A DNA stretch of 64,000 bases, taken from Streptomyces beigongshangae (lineage in GTDB: Bacteria; Actinomycetota; Actinomycetes; Streptomycetales; Streptomycetaceae). The stretch covers positions 1-64,000 of the forward strand of contig NZ_JAHKJW010000009.1 of assembly GCF_019710745.1 (NCBI RefSeq), read 5' to 3'. A model generated the notes under the pieces. That model did not search any database. It was not told where the DNA came from and worked only from the letters and a program-made list of their open reading frames with translations. Positions 27,258 to 36,041 of this stretch are shown here, one piece after another. Every line of letters starts with the position of its first letter. Within the stretch, counting starts at the first letter, position 1. The position numbers were made by a program, and so were the translations under genes.

Positions 27258-28117
27258 CTGAGCGTTTGGGCTTTTTCGTTGCAGCCAGTTGGGATTGGCA
27301 GGCGTGTCGGCTCGGGACTGAAGAGGCTGCTGAGTCGACCGGTGCGGGATCCGGCGGGAGAGGACCGTCTCGTCCTGACATCTCCTGTCTCCCAGGACGA
27401 CGCGATGCTGCCCCCTTCTGCCCCCTCGCCAGCCGGCCGCCGCGCAGTACATCGAAGACGTGACTCCCGCGACGGGCACCCCAGCGATTTGTCCGACTAC
27501 AGTGCCCCGGGATGCGGAGCTATCTCCTCGAAGGTGGGTGCGTCGGCCAGACGCGCAGGTGAGTCCGTGAACATGCACCGGGCCCGGATCGCAGCCGGGG
27601 TCGAGGAGGGTGGAGAACTCATCCGTCTACCGGCCGTGTCCGTCCAGTGTCACAACCGCGAGGGACAGGACTTGGTCCCGGCCGAGCCTCAACCCGGAGG
27701 TCTCCACGGCCACCGACGCCCAATCATGGAAATACTCGGGCAGCGTGGTCCACTTCGGGCTCGCTAACAGCAGGCTATCTCGGGCTCCCCTCCCGGTGCG
27801 GCAAGCGGCACACAGCGCTCTCGCGCTCATGATCGCCGGGCGGATTTTCCATGTACAGGGCACTCTTGCGGCGGGAACTCGCAAGGAGCTCCGCCACCGC
27901 TCGGGGCAACACCCGTCCGTCGGACTACCGATCCCAGTGGCCCACTTCGCCTGCGAGGGAGCTGGGGCGGTGGTTCGTCAGCCGGGCGAGGCCAAGGGGC
28001 GAATAAGGGCCGCACCACGACCGCACATCGGGGCGGAGCCGGGAAGAGCGTGAGTACCCGGTGCGGCCGCGCACCACGGCCCCTGACAGTTGGTGCGGCC
28101 GGACATGGCCCATACAG
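27258..28117. other. Right end of the island: gene-poor stretch with a decayed gene
   Basis: About 860 bp between the operon and the yjbQ gene. The only coding trace is the exonuclease pseudogene listed separately. Plus-strand frames through it lack ribosome sites and known domains. Confidence 0.5.
27510..27850 (-). pseudogene. Decayed DnaQ-family 3'-5' exonuclease gene
   Basis: Minus-strand codons read WASVAVETSGLRLGRD then VLSLAVVTLDGHGR, an in-frame TAG (27629-27627), then DEFSTLLDPGCDPGPVHVHG in the same frame. After a small deletion the frame shifts to RLADAPTFEEIAPH before another stop. These blocks are the ExoI motif and downstream sequence of DnaQ-type exonucleases. The first catalytic Asp of the expected D-x-E is Ala here, so the gene carries at least three lesions. 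The C-terminal half is not recognisable. End positions are approximate. Confidence 0.75.
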
Positions 28118-28555
28118 TCATGCCTCGCCGACGCCCCTCAGGAACGACAACCGGACTTGACGGTCGGCATTGTCGATGTTCGTGTCGACCAGGCACACCG
28201 ACTGCCACGTCCCCAGTTCCAGCCGGCCGCCGATCACCGGCAGTGTCGCGTGCGGCGGCACGATCGCCGGGAGGACGTGGTCGCGGCCGTGGCCGGGGCG
28301 CCCGTGGCGGTGCTGCCAGCGGTCGTCCGCCGGGAGGAGGGTGTGGAGGGCCGCGAGCAGGTCCTCGTCGCTGCCGGATCCCGTCTCCAGGACCGCCACG
28401 CCGGCTGTCGCGTGGGGCACGAAGACGTTGAGCAGGCCGTCGCGGCCGCCCGCCGCTTCCCGGAGGAATGCCTCGCACTCACGGGTGAGGTCGACGACCG
28501 TCTCCTCCGATCCGGAGGTGATGTTCAGGACACGGGTGGTGAAGGCATCGGACAT
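28118..28555 (-). CDS. yjbQ: YjbQ/UPF0047 family protein (secondary thiamine-phosphate synthase type)
   Basis: A small cytosolic protein of 145 residues. The family motifs are complete: VFVPHATAGVAVLE, a metal-binding histidine in PPHATLPVIGG, and GTWQSVCLVDTN near the end. E. coli YjbQ can act as a weak thiamine-phosphate synthase, but the true role is uncertain. The ATG at 28555 follows GGCGAGGA by 7 bases; the frame is open six codons further. The 3' end has a diverged second copy at 14889-14948, suggesting island insertion here, so the last codons may be island-supplied. Divergent from the flavin monooxygenase gene. Confidence 0.85.
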   Translation of the reverse strand: MSDAFTTRVLNITSGSEETVVDLTRECEAFLREAAGGRDGLLNVFVPHATAGVAVLETGSGSDEDLLAALHTLLPADDRWQHRHGRPGHGRDHVLPAIVPPHATLPVIGGRLELGTWQSVCLVDTNIDNADRQVRLSFLRGVGEA

Positions 28556-28692
28556 GGAACAATCCTCGCCCATCCACCGGGTTTCACACCCGCTTCCACA
28601 CCGGCTTCCCCGCTCGCGGTGCCCGCGTGGCGGTGGTCACCGGACCGGGCCGTACCGGGAAGATCCGTGCTTGCGGCGGAGTTGGTAGAAGT

Positions 28693-29805
28693 GTGAACGA
28701 CATCGGAGCGCAGGTGCGGGAAGTCGACGTCGTCGTCGTGGGTGCCGGCCAGGCGGGTCTGTCCAGTGCCTACCACCTGAGGCGCACCGGCCATGAGCCG
28801 GAGCGGGACTTCGTGGTCCTGGACCACGCGCCGCGGCCGGGCGGTGCCTGGCAGTTCCGGTGGCCGTCCCTCACGTACGGCAAGGTGCACGGCATGCACG
28901 CCCTGCCGGGCATGCGGCTGACGGACGCGGATCCGCGGCGGCCCTCCTCCGAGGTCGTCGCCGAGTACTTCGACACGTACGAGCGCGCCTTCGGCCTGCG
29001 CGTACGGCGGCCGGTCGACGTGCGGGCCGTGCGCGAGGGCGACGCGGGCCGGTTGCTCGTGGAGACCACGGACGGTACGTGGTCGGCGCGGGCGCTGATC
29101 AACGCGACGGGCACCTGGGACCGGCCGTTCTGGCCGCGCTACCCCGGCCAGGAGACCTTCCGCGGCCGGCAGCTGCACACCGCCCAGTACTCCGGCCCGC
29201 AGGACTTCGCCGGCCGGCGCGTCGTCGTGGTGGGCGGGGGCGCCTCCGGTACGCAGCATCTGCTGGAGATCGCGCCGTACGCCGCCGGGACCACCTGGGT
29301 GACACGGCGGCCGCCGGTCTTCCGGGAGGGGCCGTTCACCGAGGACGTGGGCCGGGAGGCGGTCGCCCTGGTCGAGGAGCGGGTCCGCCGGGGGCTGCCG
29401 CCGAGGAGCGTCGTCTCGGTGACCGGGCTGCCGCTCGACGACGCGGTCCGGCAGGGCATCGCGGACGGCGTGCTGGACCGGCTGCCGATGTTCGACCGGA
29501 TCACCCCGGACGGCGTGGAGTGGGACGACGGGCGCCGGGTCGCGGCCGACGTCATCCTCTGGGCGACCGGTTTCCGCGCGGCGGTCGACCATCTGGCCCC
29601 GCTGCGGCTGCGCGAGCCGGGTGGCGGCATCCGTGTCGAGGGGACCCGGGCGGTCGCCGATCCGCGGATCCACCTGGTCGGGTACGGGCCCTCGGCCAGC
29701 ACCATCGGCGCCAACCGCGCGGGACGGGCGGCCGTACGGGACATCAGGCGGCTGCTGGCGGAGGCACCACGGACCGCGCCCGCCCCGGTGGAGGCGAGTG
29801 GCTGA
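28693..29805 (+). CDS. FAD/NADPH-dependent flavin-containing monooxygenase (CzcO-like)
   Basis: A 370-residue flavoprotein. The FAD site VVVGAGQAGLSS lies near residues 14-25, the NADPH site VVVVGGGASGTQH near 180, and ILWATGFRAAVDHL marks the C-terminal part. WPSLTYGKVHGMHALPG and DRPFWPRYPG fit the group of FAD oxidoreductases that includes Baeyer-Villiger-like and CzcO proteins. The substrate cannot be told. GTG at 28693 is chosen because conserved sequence starts 10 codons on; GGCGGAG lies upstream with slightly long spacing. Monocistronic by position; convergent with mltG. Confidence 0.85.
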   Translation: MNDIGAQVREVDVVVVGAGQAGLSSAYHLRRTGHEPERDFVVLDHAPRPGGAWQFRWPSLTYGKVHGMHALPGMRLTDADPRRPSSEVVAEYFDTYERAFGLRVRRPVDVRAVREGDAGRLLVETTDGTWSARALINATGTWDRPFWPRYPGQETFRGRQLHTAQYSGPQDFAGRRVVVVGGGASGTQHLLEIAPYAAGTTWVTRRPPVFREGPFTEDVGREAVALVEERVRRGLPPRSVVSVTGLPLDDAVRQGIADGVLDRLPMFDRITPDGVEWDDGRRVAADVILWATGFRAAVDHLAPLRLREPGGGIRVEGTRAVADPRIHLVGYGPSASTIGANRAGRAAVRDIRRLLAEAPRTAPAPVEASG

Positions 29806-29879
29806 CGGCACGGGCGGGCCACGGGCGGGGGAGCGCGCGTCCGGCGGAGCGGCAGGACGGCGCTCACCCGTACCCCGGC

Positions 29880-30725
29880 TCAGCCCGGTGACGGCGGGGC
29901 GCTCCTGGCGACGCGGTTGAACTCGGCGATGTTCCTCCTGTGCTCCTCGTAGTCGGCCGTGAAGCGCGTGTCGCCCCGTTTGACGGTCACGAAGTACAGC
30001 CAGTCGCCCCGGGGCGGCGTGACCGCGGCGCGCACGGCCTTCTCGCCCGGGTTCGCGATCGGCGTCGGCGGCAGCCCCATCCGCGCGTACGTGTTGTACG
30101 GGCTCTCCAACTGGGCGTCGCGCCGGCTGGTGCGGAGCGTGCCGCGGTTCAGGGCGTAGTTGATGGTGGAGTCCATCTGCAGCGGCATGCCCCGGTCGAG
30201 CCGGTTGTAGATCACCCGGGCCACCTTGCCCATGTCCGCCTCGGTGGCGGCCTCCGCCTGGACGATGCTCGCGACGGTGACCGTCTGGTAGGCGTTCATC
30301 GCGTTGCGCTCGGCCCCGGCCGTGACCGTGCCACCGGTGAACTTCTTGTTCGCCGTCCCGACCATGCGGGAGAGCAGGGCCTCGGGCGTCGACCTCCCGT
30401 CGATGGGATAGGCCGCCGGGAAGAGGTACCCCTCGGGGTTGCCGCCCGCGTCCTCCGGCAGCTTGAGGCGCGCCTTGCGCAAGGACTTCCTGCTGGTGCC
30501 CGCGGGCAGCGCGAGTGCCTTGTCCATGGCCTCGTACACCTGGCCGGAGCGCCAGCCCTCGGGGACGACCAGGACCGGGGGGTCCTTCTGGGCGTCCGTG
30601 CTCAGCAGCGGTACCGCGACCGCGGTGGCGGCCACGACGGCTCCGGTCGCGATGAGGGCGGTCCGGCCCCGGCGCGTCAGCCGGACCGTTCCCCGGGGCG
30701 GAGTGGGGGGAGTGTGGGTCTGCAT
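29880..30725 (-). CDS. mltG: Short MltG-like endolytic murein transglycosylase
   Basis: MltG cleaves nascent glycan strands in the periplasmic face of the membrane and sets peptidoglycan chain ends. This protein has 281 residues with one N-terminal membrane helix (about 22-42). The conserved signatures are EGYLFP (98-103), VASIVQAEA with the catalytic Glu158, YNRLDRGMPLQMDST and ALNRG. It lacks the long cytosolic N-terminal extension of the main Streptomyces MltG, so it is probably a second, short paralogue. The ATG at 30725 precedes the membrane helix. No operon partner; the next gene upstream encodes an ABC exporter. Confidence 0.85.
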   Translation of the reverse strand: MQTHTPPTPPRGTVRLTRRGRTALIATGAVVAATAVAVPLLSTDAQKDPPVLVVPEGWRSGQVYEAMDKALALPAGTSRKSLRKARLKLPEDAGGNPEGYLFPAAYPIDGRSTPEALLSRMVGTANKKFTGGTVTAGAERNAMNAYQTVTVASIVQAEAATEADMGKVARVIYNRLDRGMPLQMDSTINYALNRGTLRTSRRDAQLESPYNTYARMGLPPTPIANPGEKAVRAAVTPPRGDWLYFVTVKRGDTRFTADYEEHRRNIAEFNRVARSAPPSPG

Positions 30726-30768
30726 GCGGGCACGGTAACCCGCATATCGTCACAAGATCGGCATATCT

Positions 30769-32568
30769 TTACGGTGTCGGCTCCAGTTGGGTGTCCCTGC
30801 GGACCAGGGCGGCGTACCGGCCGTCCTGCCGCAGCAGCTCCTCGTGCGTGCCGCGTTCGACCGGCCGGCCGCGGTCGAGGACCACGATCTGGTCGGCGCC
30901 CCGGACGGTGGACAGCCGGTGTGCGATGGTGAGCGTCGTCCGGTTGGCCGACAGCGCGTCGACGGCCTCCTGGACGGCCCGCTCGGTGCGGGTGTCCAGG
31001 GCGCTGGTCGCCTCGTCGAGGATCAGCACCGGCGGGTCCCGGAGGATGGTGCGGGCGAGGGCCAGACGCTGCTTCTCACCGCCGGAGAACCGGTGCCCGC
31101 GCTCCCCCACCACCGTGTCGTACCCGTCGGGCAGGGAGACGATGTGGTCGTGGATCTGCGCGGCCCTCGCGGCGGCGCGCAGCTCCTCGTCGGTGGCGTC
31201 CGGCTTGGCGAACCGCAGGTTGTCGGCGACCGTGGCGTGGAAGAGGTACGTCTCCTGGGAGACGACGCCGATCCCCCGCGCGAGGGTGTCGAAGTCCAGG
31301 TCGCGCACGTCCACCCCGTCGAGGGTGACACGGCCGGCCGTGACGTCGTACAGGCGCGGCACCAGATGGCCGAGCGTGGACTTTCCGGCGCCGGTCCGGC
31401 CGACCACGGCGAGACTGCTGCCGGCGGGCACGGTGAGGTCGATGCCGTCGAGGACCGGGCCGCCCTTGTCGTCGTAGCGGAACCCGACGCCCTCGAAGCG
31501 CACTTCGCCCCTGACCCGGTCGAGGTGAACCGGGTGCTCGGGCTCGGTGATGTCGACGGGCAGGTCCAGGTACTCGAAGATGCGCTGGAAGAGCGCGAGC
31601 GATGCCTGTATCTGGACGCCGGTGGAGAGCAGGCTGACGGCCGGCCGGAACAGTCCCTGCTGGAGCGAGACGAAGGCGACCAGGGTGCCGAGGGAGACCG
31701 AGGGCCCGCCGAACCGGAGGGCCAGGCCGGCGGTCCAGTAGATGACGGCCGGCATGGCGGCCATGACGATGCCGATGACGGCCATCCGCCAGCGCCCCGC
31801 CATGTTCGACCGGACCTCCAGGTCGACGAGGCTCTCGGACTCCTCGGCGAAGGAGCGGGTGAGCGAGTCGGAGCGGCCCATCGTGCGGCCGAGCAGGATG
31901 CCGCTCACGGAGAGCGACTCGGTGACCGTGGCGGCCATGACCGCCATCTGTTTCTGGCGCTGGGTGGTGATCTTCTTGCGTTCGTCGCCGACCCGGCGGC
32001 TGATCCACACGAACACCGGCAGCAGGAGCAGCGAGACGACGGTCAGGCGCCAGTCGAGGGCGACCATCGCGACGACCGTGGCGACGACACCGGTGAGGTT
32101 GGAGACCAGCGAGGTGGCGGTCGAGGTGACCGTCGCCTGCATCCCCCCGATGTCGTTGGCGATGCGCGACTGGACCTCGCCGGTGCGCGTCCGGGTGAAG
32201 AAGGCGAGGGACATGCGCTGCAGCCGGTCGTAGACGGCGGTGCGCAGGTCGTGCATGACGCGCTGGCCGACCGTCGTGGAGATCAGCGTCTGCAGGACGC
32301 CGAAGACCCCGCCGAGGACGGCGCTGAGGATCATGCCCGACGCGAGCAGGGTCAGCAGCCCGGTGCGGCCCTGCGGGATCGCGGTGTCCAGGATCTCCTT
32401 GAGCAGGAAGGGCGTGGCGACCGAGACCAGGGACGCGGCACCGACGAGCAGGCCGACGACGGCCAGCCGCCCGCGGTAGGGACGGAAGAGGGCGAGGATG
32501 CGGCGCACCTGCCGGGGCTGTCCGGCCCCGACGGGCGGTGGCGTCCAGGTGATGTCGTCGTGGCGCAT
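30769..32568 (-). CDS. ABC exporter half-transporter (fused membrane and ATPase domains)
   Basis: A 599-residue protein with six membrane helices (about 35-320) and a C-terminal nucleotide-binding domain. Walker A (VGRTGAGKSTLG), signature (FSGGEKQR) and Walker B (VLILDEATSALD) are all intact, so it can work as a homodimer. It belongs to the multidrug/lipid exporter class; the substrate is unknown. It is divergent from a MarR gene across a 114-bp region with a likely operator, the usual arrangement for drug-inducible efflux. The ATG at 32568 is followed by a short polar stretch before the first helix. Confidence 0.9.
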   Translation of the reverse strand: MRHDDITWTPPPVGAGQPRQVRRILALFRPYRGRLAVVGLLVGAASLVSVATPFLLKEILDTAIPQGRTGLLTLLASGMILSAVLGGVFGVLQTLISTTVGQRVMHDLRTAVYDRLQRMSLAFFTRTRTGEVQSRIANDIGGMQATVTSTATSLVSNLTGVVATVVAMVALDWRLTVVSLLLLPVFVWISRRVGDERKKITTQRQKQMAVMAATVTESLSVSGILLGRTMGRSDSLTRSFAEESESLVDLEVRSNMAGRWRMAVIGIVMAAMPAVIYWTAGLALRFGGPSVSLGTLVAFVSLQQGLFRPAVSLLSTGVQIQASLALFQRIFEYLDLPVDITEPEHPVHLDRVRGEVRFEGVGFRYDDKGGPVLDGIDLTVPAGSSLAVVGRTGAGKSTLGHLVPRLYDVTAGRVTLDGVDVRDLDFDTLARGIGVVSQETYLFHATVADNLRFAKPDATDEELRAAARAAQIHDHIVSLPDGYDTVVGERGHRFSGGEKQRLALARTILRDPPVLILDEATSALDTRTERAVQEAVDALSANRTTLTIAHRLSTVRGADQIVVLDRGRPVERGTHEELLRQDGRYAALVRRDTQLEPTP

Positions 32569-32642
32569 GGGCTCCTACGGGAGGTGAGAGGGCGGGCGGG
32601 AGGTGCGGGGGCCGGGACCGACGGAGGACAGCTCATTGTTAC

Positions 32643-32654
32643 CTATACTCATAG
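32643..32654. promoter_or_regulatory. AT-rich dyad in the divergent ABC exporter/marR region
   Basis: CTATACTCATAG has inverted CTAT/ATAG arms and lies in a short AT-rich island between the divergent genes. TATACT within it (32644-32649) could be the -10 box of the regulator gene. It is a plausible MarR binding site; no exact longer palindrome was seen. Confidence 0.35.
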
Positions 32655-32682
32655 TGAACTGCATCCTGATATTGTTCCCGTC

Positions 32683-33189
32683 ATGGACACCCCCGACGCC
32701 GACGGCCCGCTCGCCGAGCAGTTGCTGCGGCTGACCCGCCGTGTGCACCGCATCCAGAAGCGCCATCTGGAAACACGGGGGCTGGGCGTCACACCGGCCC
32801 AGTCACGGCTGCTGCGCACCCTCGCCCACTACGACGCCCCGCCGCGCATGGCCGACCTGGCCCAGCGGCTGGAGGTCGTGCCGCGGGCCGTGACCACCCT
32901 GGTCGACGGCCTGGAGGCGAGCGGCAAGGTACGGCGGGTCCCGGACCCCACCAACCGGCGGGTCATCCGCATCGAGCTGACGGACGACGGCCGGCTGACC
33001 CTGCGGGAACTGCACGGTGCGCGCCGTGCGGCCGCCGAGGACATCCTGGCCCCCCTCACGGAGGACCAGCGCACGGTACTGGGCGGACTGCTGGACACCC
33101 TGGTCGACGGGGCGGGCACGGCGGCCGGCGGAACGTCCTCGGAGGTGCGCGGGGCGGATCCGACCCGGGAGCCGGAGCACGGCTGCTGA
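32683..33189 (+). CDS. MarR-family transcriptional regulator
   Basis: A 168-residue DNA-binding protein with the complete MarR winged helix: MADLAQRLEVVPRAVTTLVD (recognition helix) then DPTNRRVIRIELTDDGR (wing). Helices at both ends would form the dimer interface. The last 25 residues are a Gly/Thr tail without structure. The ATG at 32683 follows an AT-rich leader. By its divergent position it probably represses the ABC exporter gene and itself, released by a small-molecule ligand. It contrasts with the damaged MarR gene at 14186. Confidence 0.85.
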   Translation: MDTPDADGPLAEQLLRLTRRVHRIQKRHLETRGLGVTPAQSRLLRTLAHYDAPPRMADLAQRLEVVPRAVTTLVDGLEASGKVRRVPDPTNRRVIRIELTDDGRLTLRELHGARRAAAEDILAPLTEDQRTVLGGLLDTLVDGAGTAAGGTSSEVRGADPTREPEHGC

Positions 33190-33289
33190 CCGGAGTCCGG
33201 GACGGCTGCCGACCGGAGTCCGGGACAACTGCCGGTCGAGGCCCATGCATGTACGGCTGCCGGTCGAGGCCCGTGCATGTACGGCTGCC
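33188..33289. repeat. Two adjacent tandem duplications after the marR gene
   Basis: A 23-bp unit (GACCGGAGTCCGGGACNNCTGCC) occurs at 33188 and 33211, followed by a 28-bp unit starting GGTCGAGGCCC at 33234 and 33262. All four units end in CTGCC. The rest of the gap to 33493 shows no gene. The array begins at the marR stop. Confidence 0.8.
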
Positions 33290-33493
33290 GGTGCAAGTCC
33301 GGGCACGGCCGCGCACCGGGCACGGGGCCCGGAGCGTTCCCGGGCGGCGGCCCGGCTGTGGCCGCCGGGGCACCGGAGCCGGGGCGCCGGTGGACACCGG
33401 ACCGACCGCTCTCGCACCCGTGCCCGCCGTCGCCCCAGGGGCGGAACCACGCTCGGCGTGCCCTTCCGGGGACGCGGCGGGCGATCCCGGACT

Positions 33494-35206
33494 TCAGCCG
33501 CGGGCCGCGGAGGAGGGAGCGGCCCGGCAGGGACTCCCGCCCCCGGAGACCGCGGGGCGGTCGGGGGTCGTGAGGACGCCCTGGACGGTCACCAGGCGCC
33601 GGTCGTAGCACCCGTCCGAGCCGTACAGCCGGTAACGCCCGCTCGTCGTCGCGACGGCGTGCCGCTGGTCGCGCGGTACGTTCGCGGTGTAGGTCGCGTC
33701 GCCCGTGTAGCCGTCGTCGAGCCGGTACCACGCGGTGCGCCGGCCGCCGCGCGTCTCCACCGCGTCCGCCCGGTCCCCCAGTGACAGCACGGTCCGCAGC
33801 CGGTCGCCCGTGCCGAGCGTCGTGGTGCCGTCCATGGTGTACGTGCGGTCCGTGCGGGTCGTCACGGCGGGTCCGCGTCCGTCCACCGTGACCCTCTCGT
33901 CGTCGGTCCAGGTCCCCTTGAGCGCGTCCGTCTCCTCGCCTTCGGTCCAGCGGTGCACGGACGTGTGGGCCAGCTCGCGCCCGACCGTGGTCGTGACACG
34001 GCCGTGCGAGGTGTCGACGTACCCGGACACGCTCAGCCGGTGACCGGCCGCGGTGTCGAGGCGGTGTTCCCGACCGGGGGTGTGGGTGGCGGAGTTCGCG
34101 GGGGCGCCGGCCTCGTGGGCGGTGAGCCTCCCGGTGACGTGCGCGCTCTTCGCGTCCTGCCAGACGAGGACGTTGACCGGGGTGCTCCAGCCGCTCTGTC
34201 CCTCGGGAACGCCCGCCACGGAGACGTCGATCCGGTGCGGGCGGCCGTCGTTGAGCAGCCCGGCGAACGGCGTCAGGTCGTACTCGACGGGCTTGACGTC
34301 GAAAGCGCGCGGGCCCGGGATCACGTACCAGAGGAAGGGGTTGGACCAGCCTCCGGTCCACACGGTCGGGAACGGCGCGGCGATGCCCGCGAGTTCGCCG
34401 TCGACCTTGATCTGGACCTCGCGGTAGGGGCCGCCGGACGCCTTGCAGGAGTAGGGAGCGGCGTCGGGCACCGTCAGGTACCAGTACTCCTCGCAGCCGC
34501 CGCCCGACCCCGTGGCGTACACCTCGGCGACGATGCGTTCGCTGTTGCGGGGCGTGGTGAGGGCGCCGTCCCGGAGGCTGAGCACACGGTCGGGGACGGC
34601 GGCCTTCACGGCCCCGGCCCGCGGCTCCGTGGCCGCGGCCCGCTGCTCCGTGGCCCCGGCCCGCCCTCCGGCCGCGTAGAAGGTCAGGGTCACCTTGACG
34701 TCGAGGACGCCCGTGTAGGTGTCGTCGACGACGTTGCCGATCAGCATCTCGACGTCGTGACGCCCGCGGAACGTGTCGCTGTAGCGCGTGACGTCCTTCT
34801 CCACCGACCACTCGATGCCGTCGGGCGAGGGCTGCGGGGTGGAGGTGCGGAAGATCTCGACACCGCCGACGTGCAGGTGGCCGAGGCGGTCGTACTGCCG
34901 TCCCGCGACCTTGCCGTCGAGCCGCAGCACGACCTTGCTCCAGCGGTCGCCGCAGCCGCGCGGTGGTGCGTACGCGCCCCTGTAGGGCGTGAAGTCACGG
35001 AACTGCGCCTCGGCGACCGTCACTTCGCAGGACCGGCCCGCGGGCCTGGTGACGGGCGGGGCTGCGGTGAGGGGGTCGTGCCAGTCGGTGCCGAACTCGG
35101 CGGGCGGGTCGGCGGGCCGGGCGGCCGACGCCTGGCCCGTTCCGAGGAGGGTGCTCGCCATGAGGGTCGCTCCGGCGAGCATGGACATGATAATCCGTCT
35201 TCTCAT
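33494..35206 (-). CDS. Secreted peptide-N4-asparagine amidase A (PNGase A)-like protein
   Basis: A 570-residue exported protein. The signal peptide spans about residues 1-30 (RRRIIMSMLAGATLMASTLLG, then a Ser-Ala-Ala cleavage site). The body carries the PNGase A pattern: AEFGTDWHDPLTAAP, VVLRLDGKVAGRQYDRLGHL, VGGVEIFRTSTPQPSPDG, EWSVEKDVTRYS and the domain-2 segment YWYLTVPDA. Plant and fungal members release N-glycans from glycopeptides, so scavenging of eukaryotic glycoproteins outside the cell is a fair inference. The ATG at 35206 gives a normal signal peptide. Not in an obvious operon. Confidence 0.8.
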   Translation of the reverse strand: MRRRIIMSMLAGATLMASTLLGTGQASAARPADPPAEFGTDWHDPLTAAPPVTRPAGRSCEVTVAEAQFRDFTPYRGAYAPPRGCGDRWSKVVLRLDGKVAGRQYDRLGHLHVGGVEIFRTSTPQPSPDGIEWSVEKDVTRYSDTFRGRHDVEMLIGNVVDDTYTGVLDVKVTLTFYAAGGRAGATEQRAAATEPRAGAVKAAVPDRVLSLRDGALTTPRNSERIVAEVYATGSGGGCEEYWYLTVPDAAPYSCKASGGPYREVQIKVDGELAGIAAPFPTVWTGGWSNPFLWYVIPGPRAFDVKPVEYDLTPFAGLLNDGRPHRIDVSVAGVPEGQSGWSTPVNVLVWQDAKSAHVTGRLTAHEAGAPANSATHTPGREHRLDTAAGHRLSVSGYVDTSHGRVTTTVGRELAHTSVHRWTEGEETDALKGTWTDDERVTVDGRGPAVTTRTDRTYTMDGTTTLGTGDRLRTVLSLGDRADAVETRGGRRTAWYRLDDGYTGDATYTANVPRDQRHAVATTSGRYRLYGSDGCYDRRLVTVQGVLTTPDRPAVSGGGSPCRAAPSSAARG

Positions 35207-35288
35207 GAGCGGTGTTCTACGGGGAGTCGGCCCGTCCCGCAATGCGGCCCCGGCCCTCAGGCCCTCAGGCCCTCGGGCCCTCATGCCC

Positions 35289-36041
35289 TCATGCCTTCAG
35301 GTGCGCCTTGTCCCCCATCACCACGACCGGGTCACGGTCCGGGTCGAGGGTGCGGAGCAAGTACTCCATCCCCGACTCGGACAGGCTCACGCACGCCGAC
35401 GTACCGCTGCCGTGGTCCATGTGCAGCCAGATGCTGCCGCCCTTGGACCGGCCCTCGGGACGGGTCGGGTCGTTGGGCGAGGTGCCCTTGACGCGGTTGT
35501 AGTCGATGGCGATGACGTGATCGAAGTCGTGCCAGTGGGACTTGGCCCAGTGGTGCGGGGCCTGGAAGCCTGCTGACTGCGTGTAGGGGAGTTCGGTTCC
35601 GGGGTCGGCCAGGACGCCGCCGGCGTCGCTGAGCGTGAAGACCCCCACGGGGCTGCGCTTGTCGCCCTCGCGGTGGTCGGTCGTCCAGCCCTTCTTGCCG
35701 TTGTGCCCCTTCCAGCTGCGGGTCCTGTCCCAGGTGGAGCCGGACTTCGTGTAGAGGACGATCGTGGAGTCCGCCGAGTCCTCGCCCTGTCCGTAGACCG
35801 CGACGACCTGACGGGAGCCGGCGGGAATCTGCCTCTGCAGCCTGTCCCCCACGCCGGGGATGCGCTTGAGGTCGACGGTGCGCGCCTGTTCGGGCCGCGC
35901 TCCCCCGCCGGCCCGCCCGTCGCTCTTCTTCCCGTCTCCGCCGTCCGGACCGCCGCAGGCCGCCAGGGGCATCACCAGGGCACCCAGGACCGCGGCCACG
36001 GCCGTCGTGCGTTTCGCACCGCGTATTGGCATGCCGTCCAT
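35289..36041 (-). CDS. Lipoprotein L,D-transpeptidase family protein (YkuD-like)
   Basis: A protein of about 250 residues. The N-terminal lipoprotein signal ends in a lipobox (LAAC) and a Gly-rich spacer follows. The C-terminal half has the YkuD-type layout: KRSPVGVFTL, WHDFDHVIAIDYN and the active-site block HMDHGSGTSACVSL with the catalytic Cys. YkuD enzymes make 3-3 cross-links in peptidoglycan or attach proteins to it. This variant has SACVSL where many have SHGCVRL, which is common in actinobacterial relatives. The ATG at 36041 is used; 36032 is equally possible. It ends 83 bp before the PNGase-like start, and co-transcription is uncertain. Confidence 0.8.
   Translation of the reverse strand: MDGMPIRGAKRTTAVAAVLGALVMPLAACGGPDGGDGKKSDGRAGGGARPEQARTVDLKRIPGVGDRLQRQIPAGSRQVVAVYGQGEDSADSTIVLYTKSGSTWDRTRSWKGHNGKKGWTTDHREGDKRSPVGVFTLSDAGGVLADPGTELPYTQSAGFQAPHHWAKSHWHDFDHVIAIDYNRVKGTSPNDPTRPEGRSKGGSIWLHMDHGSGTSACVSLSESGMEYLLRTLDPDRDPVVVMGDKAHLKA

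Larger units (their letters stand above)
14889..28117. mobile_element. Putative genomic island at the 3' end of a yjbQ-family gene
   Basis: The right end abuts an intact yjbQ-family gene (minus strand, stop at 28118). The left end carries only the last 19 codons and stop of such a gene, also minus strand (14889-14948). An element that integrates into the 3' end of a gene leaves exactly this: a whole gene at one end and the displaced tail at the other. The interior is visibly less GC-rich than its flanks, especially 15720-15980, and carries a six-gene operon of defence-like proteins plus a decayed exonuclease gene. No integrase or transposase is present, so the element is either decayed or was moved by another element. 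A paralogous yjbQ remnant is the alternative. Confidence 0.5.

Noticed and set aside
27610..28053. Plus-strand frame at the right end of the island
   Set aside because: It lies antisense to the exonuclease remnant, which explains the coding-like signal.
14889..28117. Search for integrase, transposase, tRNA or CRISPR in the island
   Set aside because: None could be recognised, so the island call rests only on the yjbQ fragment, composition and cargo.
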